DNA from: Sunxiuqinia dokdonensis
Lineage (GTDB): Bacteria > Bacteroidota > Bacteroidia > Bacteroidales > Prolixibacteraceae
Length of the DNA: 64,000 bases
Assembly: GCF_001270965.1 (NCBI RefSeq)
Contig: NZ_LGIA01000161.1
Location: 1 to 64,000 of the forward strand
Direction of reading: 5' to 3'
In this document: in pieces, positions 9,319 to 18,546 of the stretch
How the letters are laid out: every line of letters starts with the position of its first letter
Position numbering within the stretch: position 1 is the stretch's first letter
The notes under the pieces: generated by a model
What the model was told of the DNA's origin: nothing
Databases searched by the model: none
What the model saw: only the letters and a program-made list of their open reading frames with translations
Program-made: the position numbers and the translations under genes

Positions 9319-10086
9319 ATGCAATCACATGAAATAGACTACAAAATTATTGGGCACGATGTGCAGTTGGTTGAAGTTGAGTTAGACCCGGGCGAAACGG
9401 TGATCGCCGAAGCCGGCGCCATGATTTACATGGAAGACGGCATCAGTTTCGAAGCCAAGCTGGGCGATGGATCCAACCCGCGCGCCGGATTTTTCGACAA
9501 ATTGCTATCGGCCGGATCACGGATCATTACCGGCGAATCCCTTTTCCTCACCCACTTTGCCAACCAGGGCTGGGGAAAAAAGCGCGTTGCTTTTTCAGCG
9601 CCTTACCCCGGCTCCATCATTCCGCTCGATCTTCCAATGCTGGGCGGACGGATTATCGTCCAGAAAGATGCCTTTCTGTGTGCAGCACTCGGCACAAAAA
9701 TCACCATCACTTTTAATAAGCGCCTGGGTGCGGGCTTCTTCGGTGGCGAAGGCTTCATCATGCAGCAATTGCAGGGCGACGGGAAAGCCTTTATTCATGC
9801 CGGCGGAACCGTGATTGAGCGCCAGCTGAACAATGAGGTTTTGCGGGTTGACACCGGCTGCATTGTGGCATACGAACCCAGCGTTGATTTTAGCGTGGAG
9901 CAATCGGGCGGCTTACGGTCGATGGTGTTTGGCGGCGAAGGTATTTTTCTGGCTACCTTGCGCGGCACCGGCAAAGTGTGGCTGCAATCCATGCCCATCC
10001 GCAAACTGATTGCTGAACTGTCGCCACGCGGCGGCAACCAGCGGAAAGAATCAGGCGGACTGTTGAACCAGTTTTTACAAGATTGA
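9319..10086 (+). CDS. TIGR00266/AIM24 family protein
   Basis: Cytoplasmic beta-rich protein of the AIM24 family (TIGR00266), of unknown biochemical role. Characteristic segments are [20 protein letters not shown] near the start, [34 protein letters not shown] and [20 protein letters not shown], then a Gly-rich C-terminus. At 255 residues it is of normal length. It is single, with a strong terminator 69 bases downstream. Confidence 0.9.
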   Translation: MQSHEIDYKIIGHDVQLVEVELDPGETVIAEAGAMIYMEDGISFEAKLGDGSNPRAGFFDKLLSAGSRIITGESLFLTHFANQGWGKKRVAFSAPYPGSIIPLDLPMLGGRIIVQKDAFLCAALGTKITITFNKRLGAGFFGGEGFIMQQLQGDGKAFIHAGGTVIERQLNNEVLRVDTGCIVAYEPSVDFSVEQSGGLRSMVFGGEGIFLATLRGTGKVWLQSMPIRKLIAELSPRGGNQRKESGGLLNQFLQD

Positions 10087-10154
10087 TCTGTCGATCTGGA
10101 GTCAACTTGGTTTGATTTACTGGTTGACCCGATTGCCATTACTCGATATTTTTG

Positions 10155-10190
10155 AAAAGTTAAGGACATTTGATTGTCCTTAACTTTTTT
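10155..10190 (+). terminator. Intrinsic terminator after the AIM24 gene
   Basis: Perfect 14-bp inverted repeat: AAAAGTTAAGGACA, six-base loop, TGTCCTTAACTTTT, followed by further T. The A and T tracts on the two sides allow termination on both strands, but the gene on the left reads into it. Confidence 0.85.
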
Positions 10191-10237
10191 GCTGGCACCT
10201 ACCAAATTAAGCTTTTAATAAACTACAACATACTGCG

Positions 10238-11935
10238 ATGAAACAACTCTTTAATATTAGTCTTGCACTGCTTTTTATTTTCGCAACGCCGACCTATGCC
10301 CAAAAATCGAAGAAAAAGAACGCCTTCAAAGTGAACTATTCAGCCACTCACAATGGTACCGAATCACCGGGCCGTGGCATGACTTTGATTTTTAGCGATG
10401 ACGTAGCGTTCCTGTCCGAATCGGACGACCAAATTCAAAATTTCATCGACTACGGGAAGAACCAGACCGTAACCCTGTTGAATTATGAAGATGAATTGTA
10501 TAAAACGCTCACGCCGTTCGATTCGCTTCCGCAACCAAAGGCTGGCGACAAAACCGAAACCATCTTGGGATATGACTGCCAATATGCCGTGCTTTCGTCA
10601 TTTTCAAACACCATTGAAATTTGGTACTCGGATAAAACCGGCGCCAAAGGTTCGCCCTACCAGGCCTATTTGCCCGACAGGAACTCACTGGTTTTGAAAG
10701 TCACCGTCAACGGAAGCCGCACGTTACTCGCCAAATCCATCGAAAAACTCGACAAGGACTCGGTTCCCGACTATCCGTTTAGCCAGGCAACAGCAGTTTC
10801 GGCAAGCGAGCTGGAAGAGCTAAAAATCAAGTCGCGCTATACGACTCTTCCCGTTTTCGAGAACCAGATCGTCAATTTTGAAAATTTGGAAGAAAGCTAC
10901 GAAGGTCAAAACCTGGAATCAAACCGGACTTACCGCTTTTCGAAAGGCAGCGTTGTCATGAAAAAAGTTGCGCTTCCCAAAAGTTGGCGAAAAGGCGGAC
11001 AGGTTTTTGCCAAGCTCAACTGCTGGTCCAATGGCGATGCCTACGACCGAACGGGTTCAGTTTTTGCAATACCTGCAGATACGGACAAGAAATCGATGCT
11101 CGACGCCCTTCAAAATGGATTGGATCAACTGCCGGTTATCACCGACAATGAGGGCTCGGAATACCAAGGAATTACAAGCACAACCAACTACGACAGCCCG
11201 ATTGAATTGATGCGCTTTTTCACGTCGTTTGGCGTTGGTCATTTTAATAAGCTCCGCGAAATCAACAATTATCCCTGGAAATACGAAGCCATCTACAAGC
11301 AGGATGTAAGTTCGGTTTTGCCGAACGATCAGGATGAAATTTGGGTGGGTGTTTTTATCGGGAATTACGACCAGGGCGGACACAAAGTCAGCCTGGAACT
11401 CAATTTCTATCCGTCATTTGGCGACCGGGAAGAGCCGGTTCATTACATTCAACCGCTGTTCTACACCGTTAATATCATGGAAATGTCGGGACAGAATTAC
11501 GGCCGACTATTTCGAAATGACACACTTACCCTGGAGTTTGAAGTGCCTGAAAACGTCGAAAACCTGCAACTGCTTTATACCTCAACGGGGCATGGCGGCT
11601 GGGGTGGCGGCGATGAATTCAACCCAAAGCTCAACGAAATATTTATTGACGGCGAACCCTTCTACAAGGTGGTTCCGTGGCGAACCGACTGTGCCACTTA
11701 CCGCCTGTACAATCCGGCATCGGGTAATTTCGGCAACGGCCTGTCGTCGAGCGACCTGAGCCGGTCGAACTGGTGTCCGGCCACGCTCACGCCACCGTAT
11801 GTCATTCCGCTCAACAACCTTAGCCCCGGCCAGCATTCGCTCCAAGTGGTCATTGACCAAGGTCCGGACGAAGGCAACAGTTTCAGCCACTGGAGTGTTT
11901 CGGGGGTTTTAAGCGGTGAATATCTAAACGAATGA
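10238..11935 (+). CDS. Secreted peptide-N4-(N-acetyl-beta-glucosaminyl)asparagine amidase F, long two-part type
   Basis: Predicted PNGase F, which removes N-linked glycans by cleaving the glycan-asparagine bond. Residues 1-21 are a signal peptide ending TYAQ. Residues ~25-190 form an extra N-terminal domain resembling a GLPGLI/DUF4412-type beta fold. The two jelly-roll PNGase F domains follow: AYDRTGSVF (Asp270 in the position of the catalytic Asp) and STGHGGWGGGDEF (Glu460), then PWRTDCATYRLYNPASGN and SSSDLSRSNWCP, very close to the known enzyme. The 565-residue size fits the PNGase F-II type with an N-terminal bowl-like domain rather than the ~350-residue classic form. No T9SS C-terminal domain is evident. 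Stand-alone gene. Confidence 0.92.
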   Translation: MKQLFNISLALLFIFATPTYAQKSKKKNAFKVNYSATHNGTESPGRGMTLIFSDDVAFLSESDDQIQNFIDYGKNQTVTLLNYEDELYKTLTPFDSLPQPKAGDKTETILGYDCQYAVLSSFSNTIEIWYSDKTGAKGSPYQAYLPDRNSLVLKVTVNGSRTLLAKSIEKLDKDSVPDYPFSQATAVSASELEELKIKSRYTTLPVFENQIVNFENLEESYEGQNLESNRTYRFSKGSVVMKKVALPKSWRKGGQVFAKLNCWSNGDAYDRTGSVFAIPADTDKKSMLDALQNGLDQLPVITDNEGSEYQGITSTTNYDSPIELMRFFTSFGVGHFNKLREINNYPWKYEAIYKQDVSSVLPNDQDEIWVGVFIGNYDQGGHKVSLELNFYPSFGDREEPVHYIQPLFYTVNIMEMSGQNYGRLFRNDTLTLEFEVPENVENLQLLYTSTGHGGWGGGDEFNPKLNEIFIDGEPFYKVVPWRTDCATYRLYNPASGNFGNGLSSSDLSRSNWCPATLTPPYVIPLNNLSPGQHSLQVVIDQGPDEGNSFSHWSVSGVLSGEYLNE

Positions 11936-12008
11936 TCTACAGCCCCGTACAAAAATCTATCCAGCCAAAGAACCGTGGTATCATAACATCTGAAAAGGAA
12001 CTAAGCAT

Positions 12009-12228
12009 TGCACACGTGCGTAGCCAAATCTGCGCACGTGTGCGGCCTCGGCTGCATACGTCTGTAGCTGAGCCTGCACACGTGTATAGCTAAACTTTTA
12101 CACACCGTAAGTACGACTTCCATACGCATGCAGCCTTGACTGCACACTTATGAAAATTTACTCCGATACTTATGGAGATTTACCTGCGTACGTGTGAAAA
12201 TTTATCCCGACACGTATGCCGATGTTTC
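12009..12228. repeat. Degenerate 22-bp tandem array, ten units
   Basis: Ten contiguous units of exactly 22 bp begin at 12009, 12031, 12053, 12075, 12097, 12119, 12141, 12163, 12185 and 12207. The first half of each is close to TGCACACGTGTG (for example TGCGCACGTGTG, TGCATACGTCTG, TGCGTACGTGTG). The second half is variable, tending to AGC...AC early and AAAATTTA late. The core is palindromic (CACACGTGTG) and alternates purine/pyrimidine. There are no spacers, so it is not CRISPR. It fills most of the 352-base gap between the convergent PNGase F and der genes; nothing else is seen in that gap. Confidence 0.88.
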
Positions 12229-12287
12229 TATTTATTGTTCATCCACACAGCCGTGACTAACGAAAGAGATCAAGCCGTTACAAAAAC

Positions 12288-13595
12288 CTATTTCTTTCTG
12301 AAAAAGATTTGCAGCGGCACACCCGAGAAATTAAAATTCTCGCGAATCTGGTTTTCGATGTAACGCCGGTAAGGCTCTTTAATATACTGCGGCAAGTTGG
12401 CAAACAAGGCAAACGATGGCGTTGGGCTTGGCAGCTGGGTTACGTATTTTATTTTGATATATTTCCCTTTGATCGAAGGCGGCGGATAACGTTCGATGGC
12501 TTCGAGCAGCACTTCGTTCAGCTTCGAAGTTTTCAGTTTTTGCTGACGGTTCTCATAAACCTCAATGGCGGCTTCGAGCGCTTTAAAAATACGCTGCTTG
12601 GTTAATGCCGACATGAAAATAATGGGCACATCGACAAATGGCGCAATTCGTTCGTGGATCTGCTCGGTAAATTTCTTCACCGACGCGTTGTCCTTCTCGA
12701 TCAAATCCCACTTATTCACCAAAATAACCACGCCCTTCTTGTTGCGGATCATCAGGTTGAAAATGTTAACATCCTGGCTTTCAACACCGCGTGTCGCATC
12801 AATCAGCAACATGCAAACATCGGAATCTTCGATGGATCGAACCGAACGCAGCACCGAGTAAAACTCCAGGTCTTCATGAACTTTGCCCTTTTTACGCAAG
12901 CCGGCCGTATCAACCAGGTAAAAATCATGGCCGTATTTGGTGTAACGGGTGTTAATCGCGTCGCGCGTTGTTCCCGCCACTTCGGTCACAATATTCCGCT
13001 CAACGCCGGTTAGCGCATTGATAAACGAGGATTTCCCGACATTCGGCCGGCCCACAACCGCAAACTTTGGAACCCCTTCCTCAACTTCAACTTCCTGATC
13101 TTTCGTGAAGTTTTTGACAACGGCATCCAATAACTCGCCCGTTCCGCTGCCGGTCATGGCTGAAATGCAATACAAATCGCCAAGGCCGAGCCCATAAAAC
13201 TCATGCGAATCCATGATGCGCTGGTGGTTGTCAACTTTGTTAACAGCCAGGAAGACAGGTTTTTTCGCACGGCGCAAAATACTGGCCACTGCCTGATCCA
13301 AATCCGTGATTCCTCCTTCAACATCGACAGCAAAGATAATCACATCGGCCTCTTCAATAGCCAGGTGCACCTGCTTGCGAATTTCTTCTTCAAAAACATC
13401 TTCCGAATTGGTGACGTAGCCGCCCGTGTCAATCACCGAAAAATCTTTTCCATTCCAGGTCGATTTTCCATAGTTCCGGTCACGCGTTACGCCCGAAACT
13501 TCATCAACAATCGCTTTTCGGCTCTCGACCAAACGATTAAACAAAGTTGATTTGCCCACATTGGGTCTTCCTACAATTGCAACTATATTGCTCAT
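12288..13595 (-). CDS. der: Ribosome assembly GTPase Der (EngA)
   Basis: Tandem-domain GTPase needed for maturation of the 50S subunit. The first G domain starts with [14 protein letters not shown] (residues 8-21) and DTGGY, the second with [14 protein letters not shown] and [10 protein letters not shown] plus NKWDL. A C-terminal KH-like domain ends the protein with [17 protein letters not shown]. At 435 residues it has the normal length. Its start ATG at 13595 has a TAAATTTG box 15 bases upstream. Era is 122 bases upstream in the same direction. Confidence 0.97.
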   Translation of the reverse strand: MSNIVAIVGRPNVGKSTLFNRLVESRKAIVDEVSGVTRDRNYGKSTWNGKDFSVIDTGGYVTNSEDVFEEEIRKQVHLAIEEADVIIFAVDVEGGITDLDQAVASILRRAKKPVFLAVNKVDNHQRIMDSHEFYGLGLGDLYCISAMTGSGTGELLDAVVKNFTKDQEVEVEEGVPKFAVVGRPNVGKSSFINALTGVERNIVTEVAGTTRDAINTRYTKYGHDFYLVDTAGLRKKGKVHEDLEFYSVLRSVRSIEDSDVCMLLIDATRGVESQDVNIFNLMIRNKKGVVILVNKWDLIEKDNASVKKFTEQIHERIAPFVDVPIIFMSALTKQRIFKALEAAIEVYENRQQKLKTSKLNEVLLEAIERYPPPSIKGKYIKIKYVTQLPSPTPSFALFANLPQYIKEPYRRYIENQIRENFNFSGVPLQIFFRKK

Positions 13596-13609
13596 TTCTA
13601 ATTAAATTC

Positions 13610-13617
13610 CAAATTTA
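13610..13617 (-). promoter_or_regulatory. Candidate -7 promoter box for der
   Basis: On the minus strand the sequence reads TAAATTTG, a full match to the Bacteroidetes -7 consensus TAnnTTTG, with the der start 15 bases downstream. No TTTG at -33 is seen, and the surrounding AATTCCAAA repeats make a chance match possible. Confidence 0.35.
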
Positions 13618-13717
13618 AAATTCCAAAATCCACCTTGCCCATCCCAACTTCAGATCCAAACAAGGATTGCTGCCAAACTAAAGTTTCTGTCTTGCAGCAT
13701 ATGGGCCAGCGTTTGCT

Positions 13718-14602
13718 TTACTGAAAGTCGTATCCAAAGTTACCCAGCATTCGGTCTTTGTCACGCCAGTCCTTCGACACTTTCACGTACAACTGCAAAA
13801 ATATTTTCTTCTGAAAAAACTCTTCCATATCCTTACGAGCCATTGTACCGACCTTTTTGAGTGCCGCTCCCTGGTGCCCGATGATAATTCCCTTCTGGCT
13901 GTCGCGTGCCACATTGATCACACAACGCAGGCGCAAAATTTTGTCTTCTTCCTTAAACTCCTCCACTTCAACCTCAACCGAGTAGGGCACTTCTTTCTGA
14001 TAATACAACAATATTTTCTCGCGAATGATTTCCGAGACAAAAAAACGGTCGTTCCGGTCGGTCAGTTCGTCCTTTGGAAAATAAGGCGGCGCTTCGGGCA
14101 GCAACTCAAGAATACGGTCAAAGATGGGCCCGATATTGAATCGTTCGGTCGCCGAAATGGCAAACACATCGGCAGCCGGCAGCAGACTTTTCCAGTATTC
14201 GTACAACTTCATCACATCGCCCTGGTTCGACAAATCAATTTTATTGATCAGAACAATCACCGGCGCATTCGACTTCCTGATTTTTGTCAGATACTCCTCA
14301 TTTTTATCAGGCTGTTCCACCACATCGGTCACGTACAAAATCACATCAGCATCAATCAAGGCCGTGTTGACATACTTCATCATCGATTCCTGAAGCTTGT
14401 AATTGGGTTTCAGAATGCCCGGTGTGTCGGAATACACGATCTGAAAATCTTCACCGCTCACAATCCCTTTAATGCGGTGGCGGGTGGTTTGCATCTTTTT
14501 AGTAATGATTGACAAACGCTCGCCCACCAGCGAATTCATGATGGTTGACTTTCCGACGTTCGGGTTTCCTATGATATTTACAAATCCTGATTTATGTGCC
14601 AT
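13718..14602 (-). CDS. era: GTPase Era, 16S rRNA maturation
   Basis: GTPase with KH domain that binds the 3' end of 16S rRNA and helps 30S assembly. The P-loop GNPNVGKST (12-20), the switch region KMQTTRHRIKGI, DTPGI and NKIDL are all present. The KH domain follows (IREKILLYYQKEVPYSVEVE, then IIGHQGAALKKVGT). 294 residues, the usual size. A TATCTTTG promoter box lies 34 bases before the ATG. Confidence 0.97.
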   Translation of the reverse strand: MAHKSGFVNIIGNPNVGKSTIMNSLVGERLSIITKKMQTTRHRIKGIVSGEDFQIVYSDTPGILKPNYKLQESMMKYVNTALIDADVILYVTDVVEQPDKNEEYLTKIRKSNAPVIVLINKIDLSNQGDVMKLYEYWKSLLPAADVFAISATERFNIGPIFDRILELLPEAPPYFPKDELTDRNDRFFVSEIIREKILLYYQKEVPYSVEVEVEEFKEEDKILRLRCVINVARDSQKGIIIGHQGAALKKVGTMARKDMEEFFQKKIFLQLYVKVSKDWRDKDRMLGNFGYDFQ

Positions 14603-14635
14603 TTATTTAAAAATGAAGTGTTTAAAAACGGCGCA

Positions 14636-14643
14636 AAGATAAG
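14636..14643 (-). promoter_or_regulatory. Promoter -7 box for era
   Basis: Minus strand TATCTTTG matches TAnnTTTG exactly; predicted start of transcription about 25 bases before the era ATG. A clear TTTG at -33 is not visible. Confidence 0.55.
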
Positions 14644-14738
14644 CAATTAATTGGAAGAAAGCTCATGGCATGACAACACATCAACGCATTTATAATCGGC
14701 ACAGATTGTCCCCTTACTGCCTCTCTCCTCCTCTGGCG

Positions 14739-14780
14739 GTCAATCGTTGTCATTCCTGGTCATTTGATTGTCATTGATTG
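14739..14780 (+). repeat. Dispersed GTCATT repeat, copy A
   Basis: About 42 bases built of GTCAAT, TGTCATTC, GTCATTTGATTG and TCATTGATTG with a 20-base internal period. It aligns with copies at 19724-19765 (inverted) and 25256-25297, each differing at about 11 of 42 positions by hand count. Confidence 0.6.
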
Positions 14781-14908
14781 CCCCGAAACAACTTAATGAC
14801 CATCTTTTAATGTCAATTGAGTGACGATTAATGACATTAGGCAATCTTACAGATCGTTATAAAATTCAAAAAAATAGCAGGCAAGGGATTTCAGCAAGCA
14901 TTCTGTGC

Positions 14909-17344
14909 CTAAATGGCCAAATCGAGCGTGAATTTCAAGGCCAGGTTATCTTGAAACGAATCCAGCTGATAGGGGCCAAAACGATAGAAAGCACCGGCTC
15001 CCAGCTTGAACAGCCCCACCCTCAGGAGCTTGGCAACCAGCACGCCGCCCTCGTAATACCCTTTCGAAATGGAAGGGTATGGCCGGTCAAAATCAGTTTG
15101 CTGATCGTAGGCCGAAGAACCCACGCCGGCGTTGAAAACCAACAAAATATCCGGCCGAATTTGTTTGTACCGAAACAGCAACGAACCAAAATTATGACGA
15201 AAAAACAGGGCCAGCATTTCATCATTCGCAAACTCATTGATGCGCATGGTCGCAAACGACGCTTTATTGTAAAAAGAAAACAAGCGTGGACGCGATGATG
15301 GCGGGCTTGCCAGTAAATTGGCCACCCCACCCGACTCACGAAATGCGCCAAGCATCACCACTTCTGTTTCGCCCAAATTTCGGATGCGATACGAGTCTGA
15401 CAGTTTGAATTCCACGGCTTCGTATGGCCGGTCGGAACGATTCGCCAAAGCCCGTTCGTAGTTGAAATGTAGCACCGGCAAATCGCTGCCCAGAGAATAG
15501 ATCTCGCCACGCCGACGAAACAAACGCTCCTTAAATGCCAAACGGAACTGCACGCCAACCAACTGGTAATCGACAGGCTGAATCTCCTGCCCATCAACAA
15601 TAAAAGTGGGGGTTTTGAGCCGATAATCCTTCCAATAGGCTTTTGTTAAAAGCGAAGGAAATGGACGTCCCGCAACACCGGCCTGCCACATTTCGTGATA
15701 GGTGAAATTTGTCCGATACCACGAATCCAACTGCCGGGATATAAATGGCTGCTTTTGCTCCAAAAACGAAATCGCCCCGTCCTCACGGACATCGTTTTCG
15801 TAATGAAAAAACAGGCTGGTGTTGCTTTTCTGATGTATTTTGAACTGAACATCGCCTCCGTATTTGTCCTTCTTGTCCTTCAATCCATAGCGCCAATAGC
15901 CACTCAAGCTCAGCCAACGGCTGAATCTGGGATTAGTTTCCAAGGCCAGCCCAAGTTGAACTCCTTCAAACTTATTCAATCCGATCATCCGGTCCAGAAC
16001 AAGATCCACCTTTCCAACCGGCAAGCGGTAATCCGCCAGTGATTCCACGATCGCCATCTTGGCATCAAAACGATTGTGCTGGCCCAAGCTGTCAATGAGC
16101 TGATAAACCAGCGAGTCGTTGGCCGACAATGAAACCGAGCGCAAGGTATCCCACGGGATTTCGGGATGGGTGGCCGAAGGATTAACACTCAATTGTGCGC
16201 CCTGAAACTGCTGCCTGTCAATCGGCAGGTTGATCTGGCGGTTGCTCAGGTAAGTCTTTCCGAAGGCTTTCAGATTAACCGAATTTGCCGGAAACCCGCT
16301 GCCCGGAAGGTTCAGCCCCTTCAGCAAAATCTCGGAGTTTAATGCCTTTGGGAACCAAACGCCCGACGGAAGCTTATCGTAGGATTGCTCAACAGACAGC
16401 TGAATCCGGTCATTCGAAGGATCGGCAGCACTCACCCGCAGCGACTCAATGGCATACCCATCCGAACGAATCTTCAGAATCCCTTTTAAAGCCTGAAAAT
16501 TTTTGCTTTTCCGTGGCTGAAACCGAATCACGAACAAACTGTCACCCGCCGAAGTAAGCAAGGTTTCTTCCAGAATAAACAAATAGCGGTTCCACGAATT
16601 AGGCGAAACCGGACTCAGAAACTGCTTTTCGAAAAGCCGTACATAATCCTGGTAAAATGTGAAAGACTGCAATTGCGTAGCCAGCAGAAAGAAGGATGGA
16701 TCTTCCAATCCGGAAACCCGGCTGGCAATCACGACTTCCTTCTCTTTTTGCGGTTTCTGATAAATCTTGTTACTGACCGATTCCATCAAAAACAAGTCTT
16801 GCTGCTCCAACAACCTTTTCAGCACCGAATTAGCTGAGTCGGGCTTTTCCTTCAAGGATGCTGCAAACTGCCGGCGCGAAGTATCATCCAACGAAAAAGT
16901 GAGTTTATTGTACGACTGGTAATGGTACGAATCCAGATTTTCGGGCCGGTGTTTTTCGCGGTTGGCCACCACTTTCATCATGACGACTTCCGCCGGATTC
17001 TCACCCGGAAACACTTCGACTTCACCCAATTGCACAAGTGACGGCGACATCCTGATCTGGTCGCCATCATGCAAATCAGTTAAAGCCAATTGTTGTTTTG
17101 AATAGCCAATGTACGATAACCAAATGGTGTCGGCCGCTTGCCGGGTTAAACTAAAAAAACCATCAATATTGGTACTTGTTCCAAGGCTTTGCCCATCGAA
17201 CAAAACGTTGACAAAGGGAAGTGGACGGGAAGTTTCAGCATCGACAACCCGCAAACTGAGTGCTTGTCCGGCCAGTTGAAATGAAGCCAGAAACAGCAGT
17301 AAAATGAAGTATAACTTTATTCTTGCGCCCTTATTCAATTTCAT
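14909..17344 (-). CDS. DUF5686 outer-membrane protein with carboxypeptidase-type regulatory domain
   Basis: Predicted exported, probably outer-membrane, protein. After a signal peptide (LYFILLLFLASFQLAGQ) comes a CarboxypepD_reg-like beta sandwich (ALSLRVVDAETSRPLPFVNV ... GTSTNIDGFFSL, residues ~30-115). The long DUF5686 region follows and ends in alternating hydrophobic strands typical of a beta-barrel (DNLALKFTLDLAI). Function unknown; family members are common in Bacteroidetes. Start taken at ATG 17344; a TTG directly before it is less likely. The start overlaps the upstream membrane-protein gene by 14 bases, so translation is probably coupled. It is the last gene of the RluB/sigma/membrane-protein/DUF5686 series. 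Confidence 0.85.
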   Translation of the reverse strand: MKLNKGARIKLYFILLLFLASFQLAGQALSLRVVDAETSRPLPFVNVLFDGQSLGTSTNIDGFFSLTRQAADTIWLSYIGYSKQQLALTDLHDGDQIRMSPSLVQLGEVEVFPGENPAEVVMMKVVANREKHRPENLDSYHYQSYNKLTFSLDDTSRRQFAASLKEKPDSANSVLKRLLEQQDLFLMESVSNKIYQKPQKEKEVVIASRVSGLEDPSFFLLATQLQSFTFYQDYVRLFEKQFLSPVSPNSWNRYLFILEETLLTSAGDSLFVIRFQPRKSKNFQALKGILKIRSDGYAIESLRVSAADPSNDRIQLSVEQSYDKLPSGVWFPKALNSEILLKGLNLPGSGFPANSVNLKAFGKTYLSNRQINLPIDRQQFQGAQLSVNPSATHPEIPWDTLRSVSLSANDSLVYQLIDSLGQHNRFDAKMAIVESLADYRLPVGKVDLVLDRMIGLNKFEGVQLGLALETNPRFSRWLSLSGYWRYGLKDKKDKYGGDVQFKIHQKSNTSLFFHYENDVREDGAISFLEQKQPFISRQLDSWYRTNFTYHEMWQAGVAGRPFPSLLTKAYWKDYRLKTPTFIVDGQEIQPVDYQLVGVQFRLAFKERLFRRRGEIYSLGSDLPVLHFNYERALANRSDRPYEAVEFKLSDSYRIRNLGETEVVMLGAFRESGGVANLLASPPSSRPRLFSFYNKASFATMRINEFANDEMLALFFRHNFGSLLFRYKQIRPDILLVFNAGVGSSAYDQQTDFDRPYPSISKGYYEGGVLVAKLLRVGLFKLGAGAFYRFGPYQLDSFQDNLALKFTLDLAI

Positions 17345-18014
17345 CAAGCTCTTTCAGTGTTTCTTTTAATTTGATGATGTAGTTGCCGTATAATTTTCGA
17401 AAGCCCCAGCTAGATAAGGCAAATAGACCCGCCATAAACACCAGAAAAATAGTAATGCCCAGGACAATTGTCTTGATCATTTCGGGCGCGCTACTCACAT
17501 CAGTCAGCGTTGCTCCCAGTTCGTGGGCTTTCAAGTCGACTCCGCTATACAAGCCAGTGACAAAACTGATACTCATGATAAGTAAAAGAATGCCGAGAGC
17601 CAGATAAAACAGTTTTCGATAGACATATAAAATTCGGACGATCGCATGCAGCACCTTTTTCAGGTCGTTGCTTTGCGAGTAATCGCGGGTGGCCCCGCGG
17701 TATCCCAGCCAAAAATACACGAAGGAACCAGCAATAAACAAAATGCCAAGGCTTTCTATCCACTGAATCCATCCGGGAGCAGGCTCGTAGCCAGCCACCA
17801 GGCGCGGGGTGAAAAAGTAGGCATCCAGAACAAACAGCAGGCTGAGCGCGATGAGTACTGCAAAGCCAATTTTGATGTTGCGGTCAATGCGCTCAATCAA
17901 ATTCAGGGTGCGCTTTTTCAGCAAGTCATAAATCGCTTCCTCTCCCAACTGGTGCTTGTTGGCATCGTCAGACGAAAACTTATTCCAGGCCGATTTTAAA
18001 TCTTTCAGTTCCAT
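17331..18014 (-). CDS. Membrane protein encoded behind an ECF sigma factor (possible anti-sigma factor)
   Basis: I do not recognise a family. The 227 residues start with a soluble acidic/basic stretch (MELKDLKSAWNKFSSDDANK ... YDLLKKRTLNLIERI) and then carry four hydrophobic helices (about 45-65, 85-105, 125-150, 175-200) and a charged C-terminal coil (YGNYIIKLKETLKELDEIE). It starts ten bases after the sigma factor gene and overlaps the DUF5686 gene. A cytosolic N-terminal segment plus membrane helices next to a sigma gene suggests an anti-sigma role, but no ASD or zinc motif is visible. Confidence 0.75.
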   Translation of the reverse strand: MELKDLKSAWNKFSSDDANKHQLGEEAIYDLLKKRTLNLIERIDRNIKIGFAVLIALSLLFVLDAYFFTPRLVAGYEPAPGWIQWIESLGILFIAGSFVYFWLGYRGATRDYSQSNDLKKVLHAIVRILYVYRKLFYLALGILLLIMSISFVTGLYSGVDLKAHELGATLTDVSSAPEMIKTIVLGITIFLVFMAGLFALSSWGFRKLYGNYIIKLKETLKELDEIE

Positions 18015-18024
18015 TCCTCCAAAT

Positions 18025-18507
18025 TCAGATGTTCATGTATTTCTTCAGTTTGGCCTTGATCCGGTTCATCTTTACACGCACATAATTTTGAGTAATCCCC
18101 GTAATCTCCGCAATTTCCTCGTATTTCTTGTTTTCAAGATACAACAGAACAATGGACTTTTCAATTCCACTGAGGTTGGCTATTGCCTTATACAATAACT
18201 TGATTTGTTCTTCGGTTTCGTGATCGTATTCCTCAACAGCCAACTGGAAATTCTCAATTCCGAGTCCACTTTTGTCTGGCTGTCGTTTATTTTTTTTGAA
18301 GCTTGTAATGGCTGTATTCAAGGCTACCCGGTACATCCAGGTCGAGAATTTGGATTCACTCCGGAAAGAAGGAAAAGACTTCCACAACTGCGCCAGTATT
18401 TCCTGAAACAAGTCGCGACGGTCTTCTTCAGAATCACAATAGATGGAACACACCTTGTGAATGATCCCCTGATTTTGTGATATGATTTGAACAAATTCCT
18501 TTTCCAA
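18025..18507 (-). CDS. RNA polymerase ECF sigma factor
   Basis: Sigma-70 family, extracytoplasmic-function type, 160 residues. Region 2 is seen in DRRDLFQEILAQLWKSF and STWMYRVALNTAITSFKK, region 4 in KIYEEIAEITGITQNYVRVKM-like sequence (KYEEIAEITGITQNYVRVKM). The apparent start is TTG at 18507, 39 bases after the rluB stop; no ATG gives a better N-terminus. It heads a tightly spaced set with the membrane protein and DUF5686 gene, which are likely its regulator and target or effector. Confidence 0.9.
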   Translation of the reverse strand: MEKEFVQIISQNQGIIHKVCSIYCDSEEDRRDLFQEILAQLWKSFPSFRSESKFSTWMYRVALNTAITSFKKNKRQPDKSGLGIENFQLAVEEYDHETEEQIKLLYKAIANLSGIEKSIVLLYLENKKYEEIAEITGITQNYVRVKMNRIKAKLKKYMNI

Positions 18508-18546
18508 AGCGATGGTATTAGTCTTGACTTTTCAAAAGAAATTACA

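Larger units (their letters stand above)
14603..14908. other. Gap upstream of era: promoter plus GTCATT repeat element
   Basis: No gene seen. The left end carries the era promoter. Positions 14739-14780 hold a copy of the dispersed ~42-base repeat (blocks GTCAAT, TGTCATTC, GTCATT, TGTCATTGATTG). Positions 14795-14845 contain looser ATGAC/GTCAAT pieces. Confidence 0.6.

Noticed and set aside
12009-12228. CRISPR array
   Set aside because: Units are contiguous with no unique spacers and no cas genes are in the window; the same holds for the arrays at 26359 and 44422.
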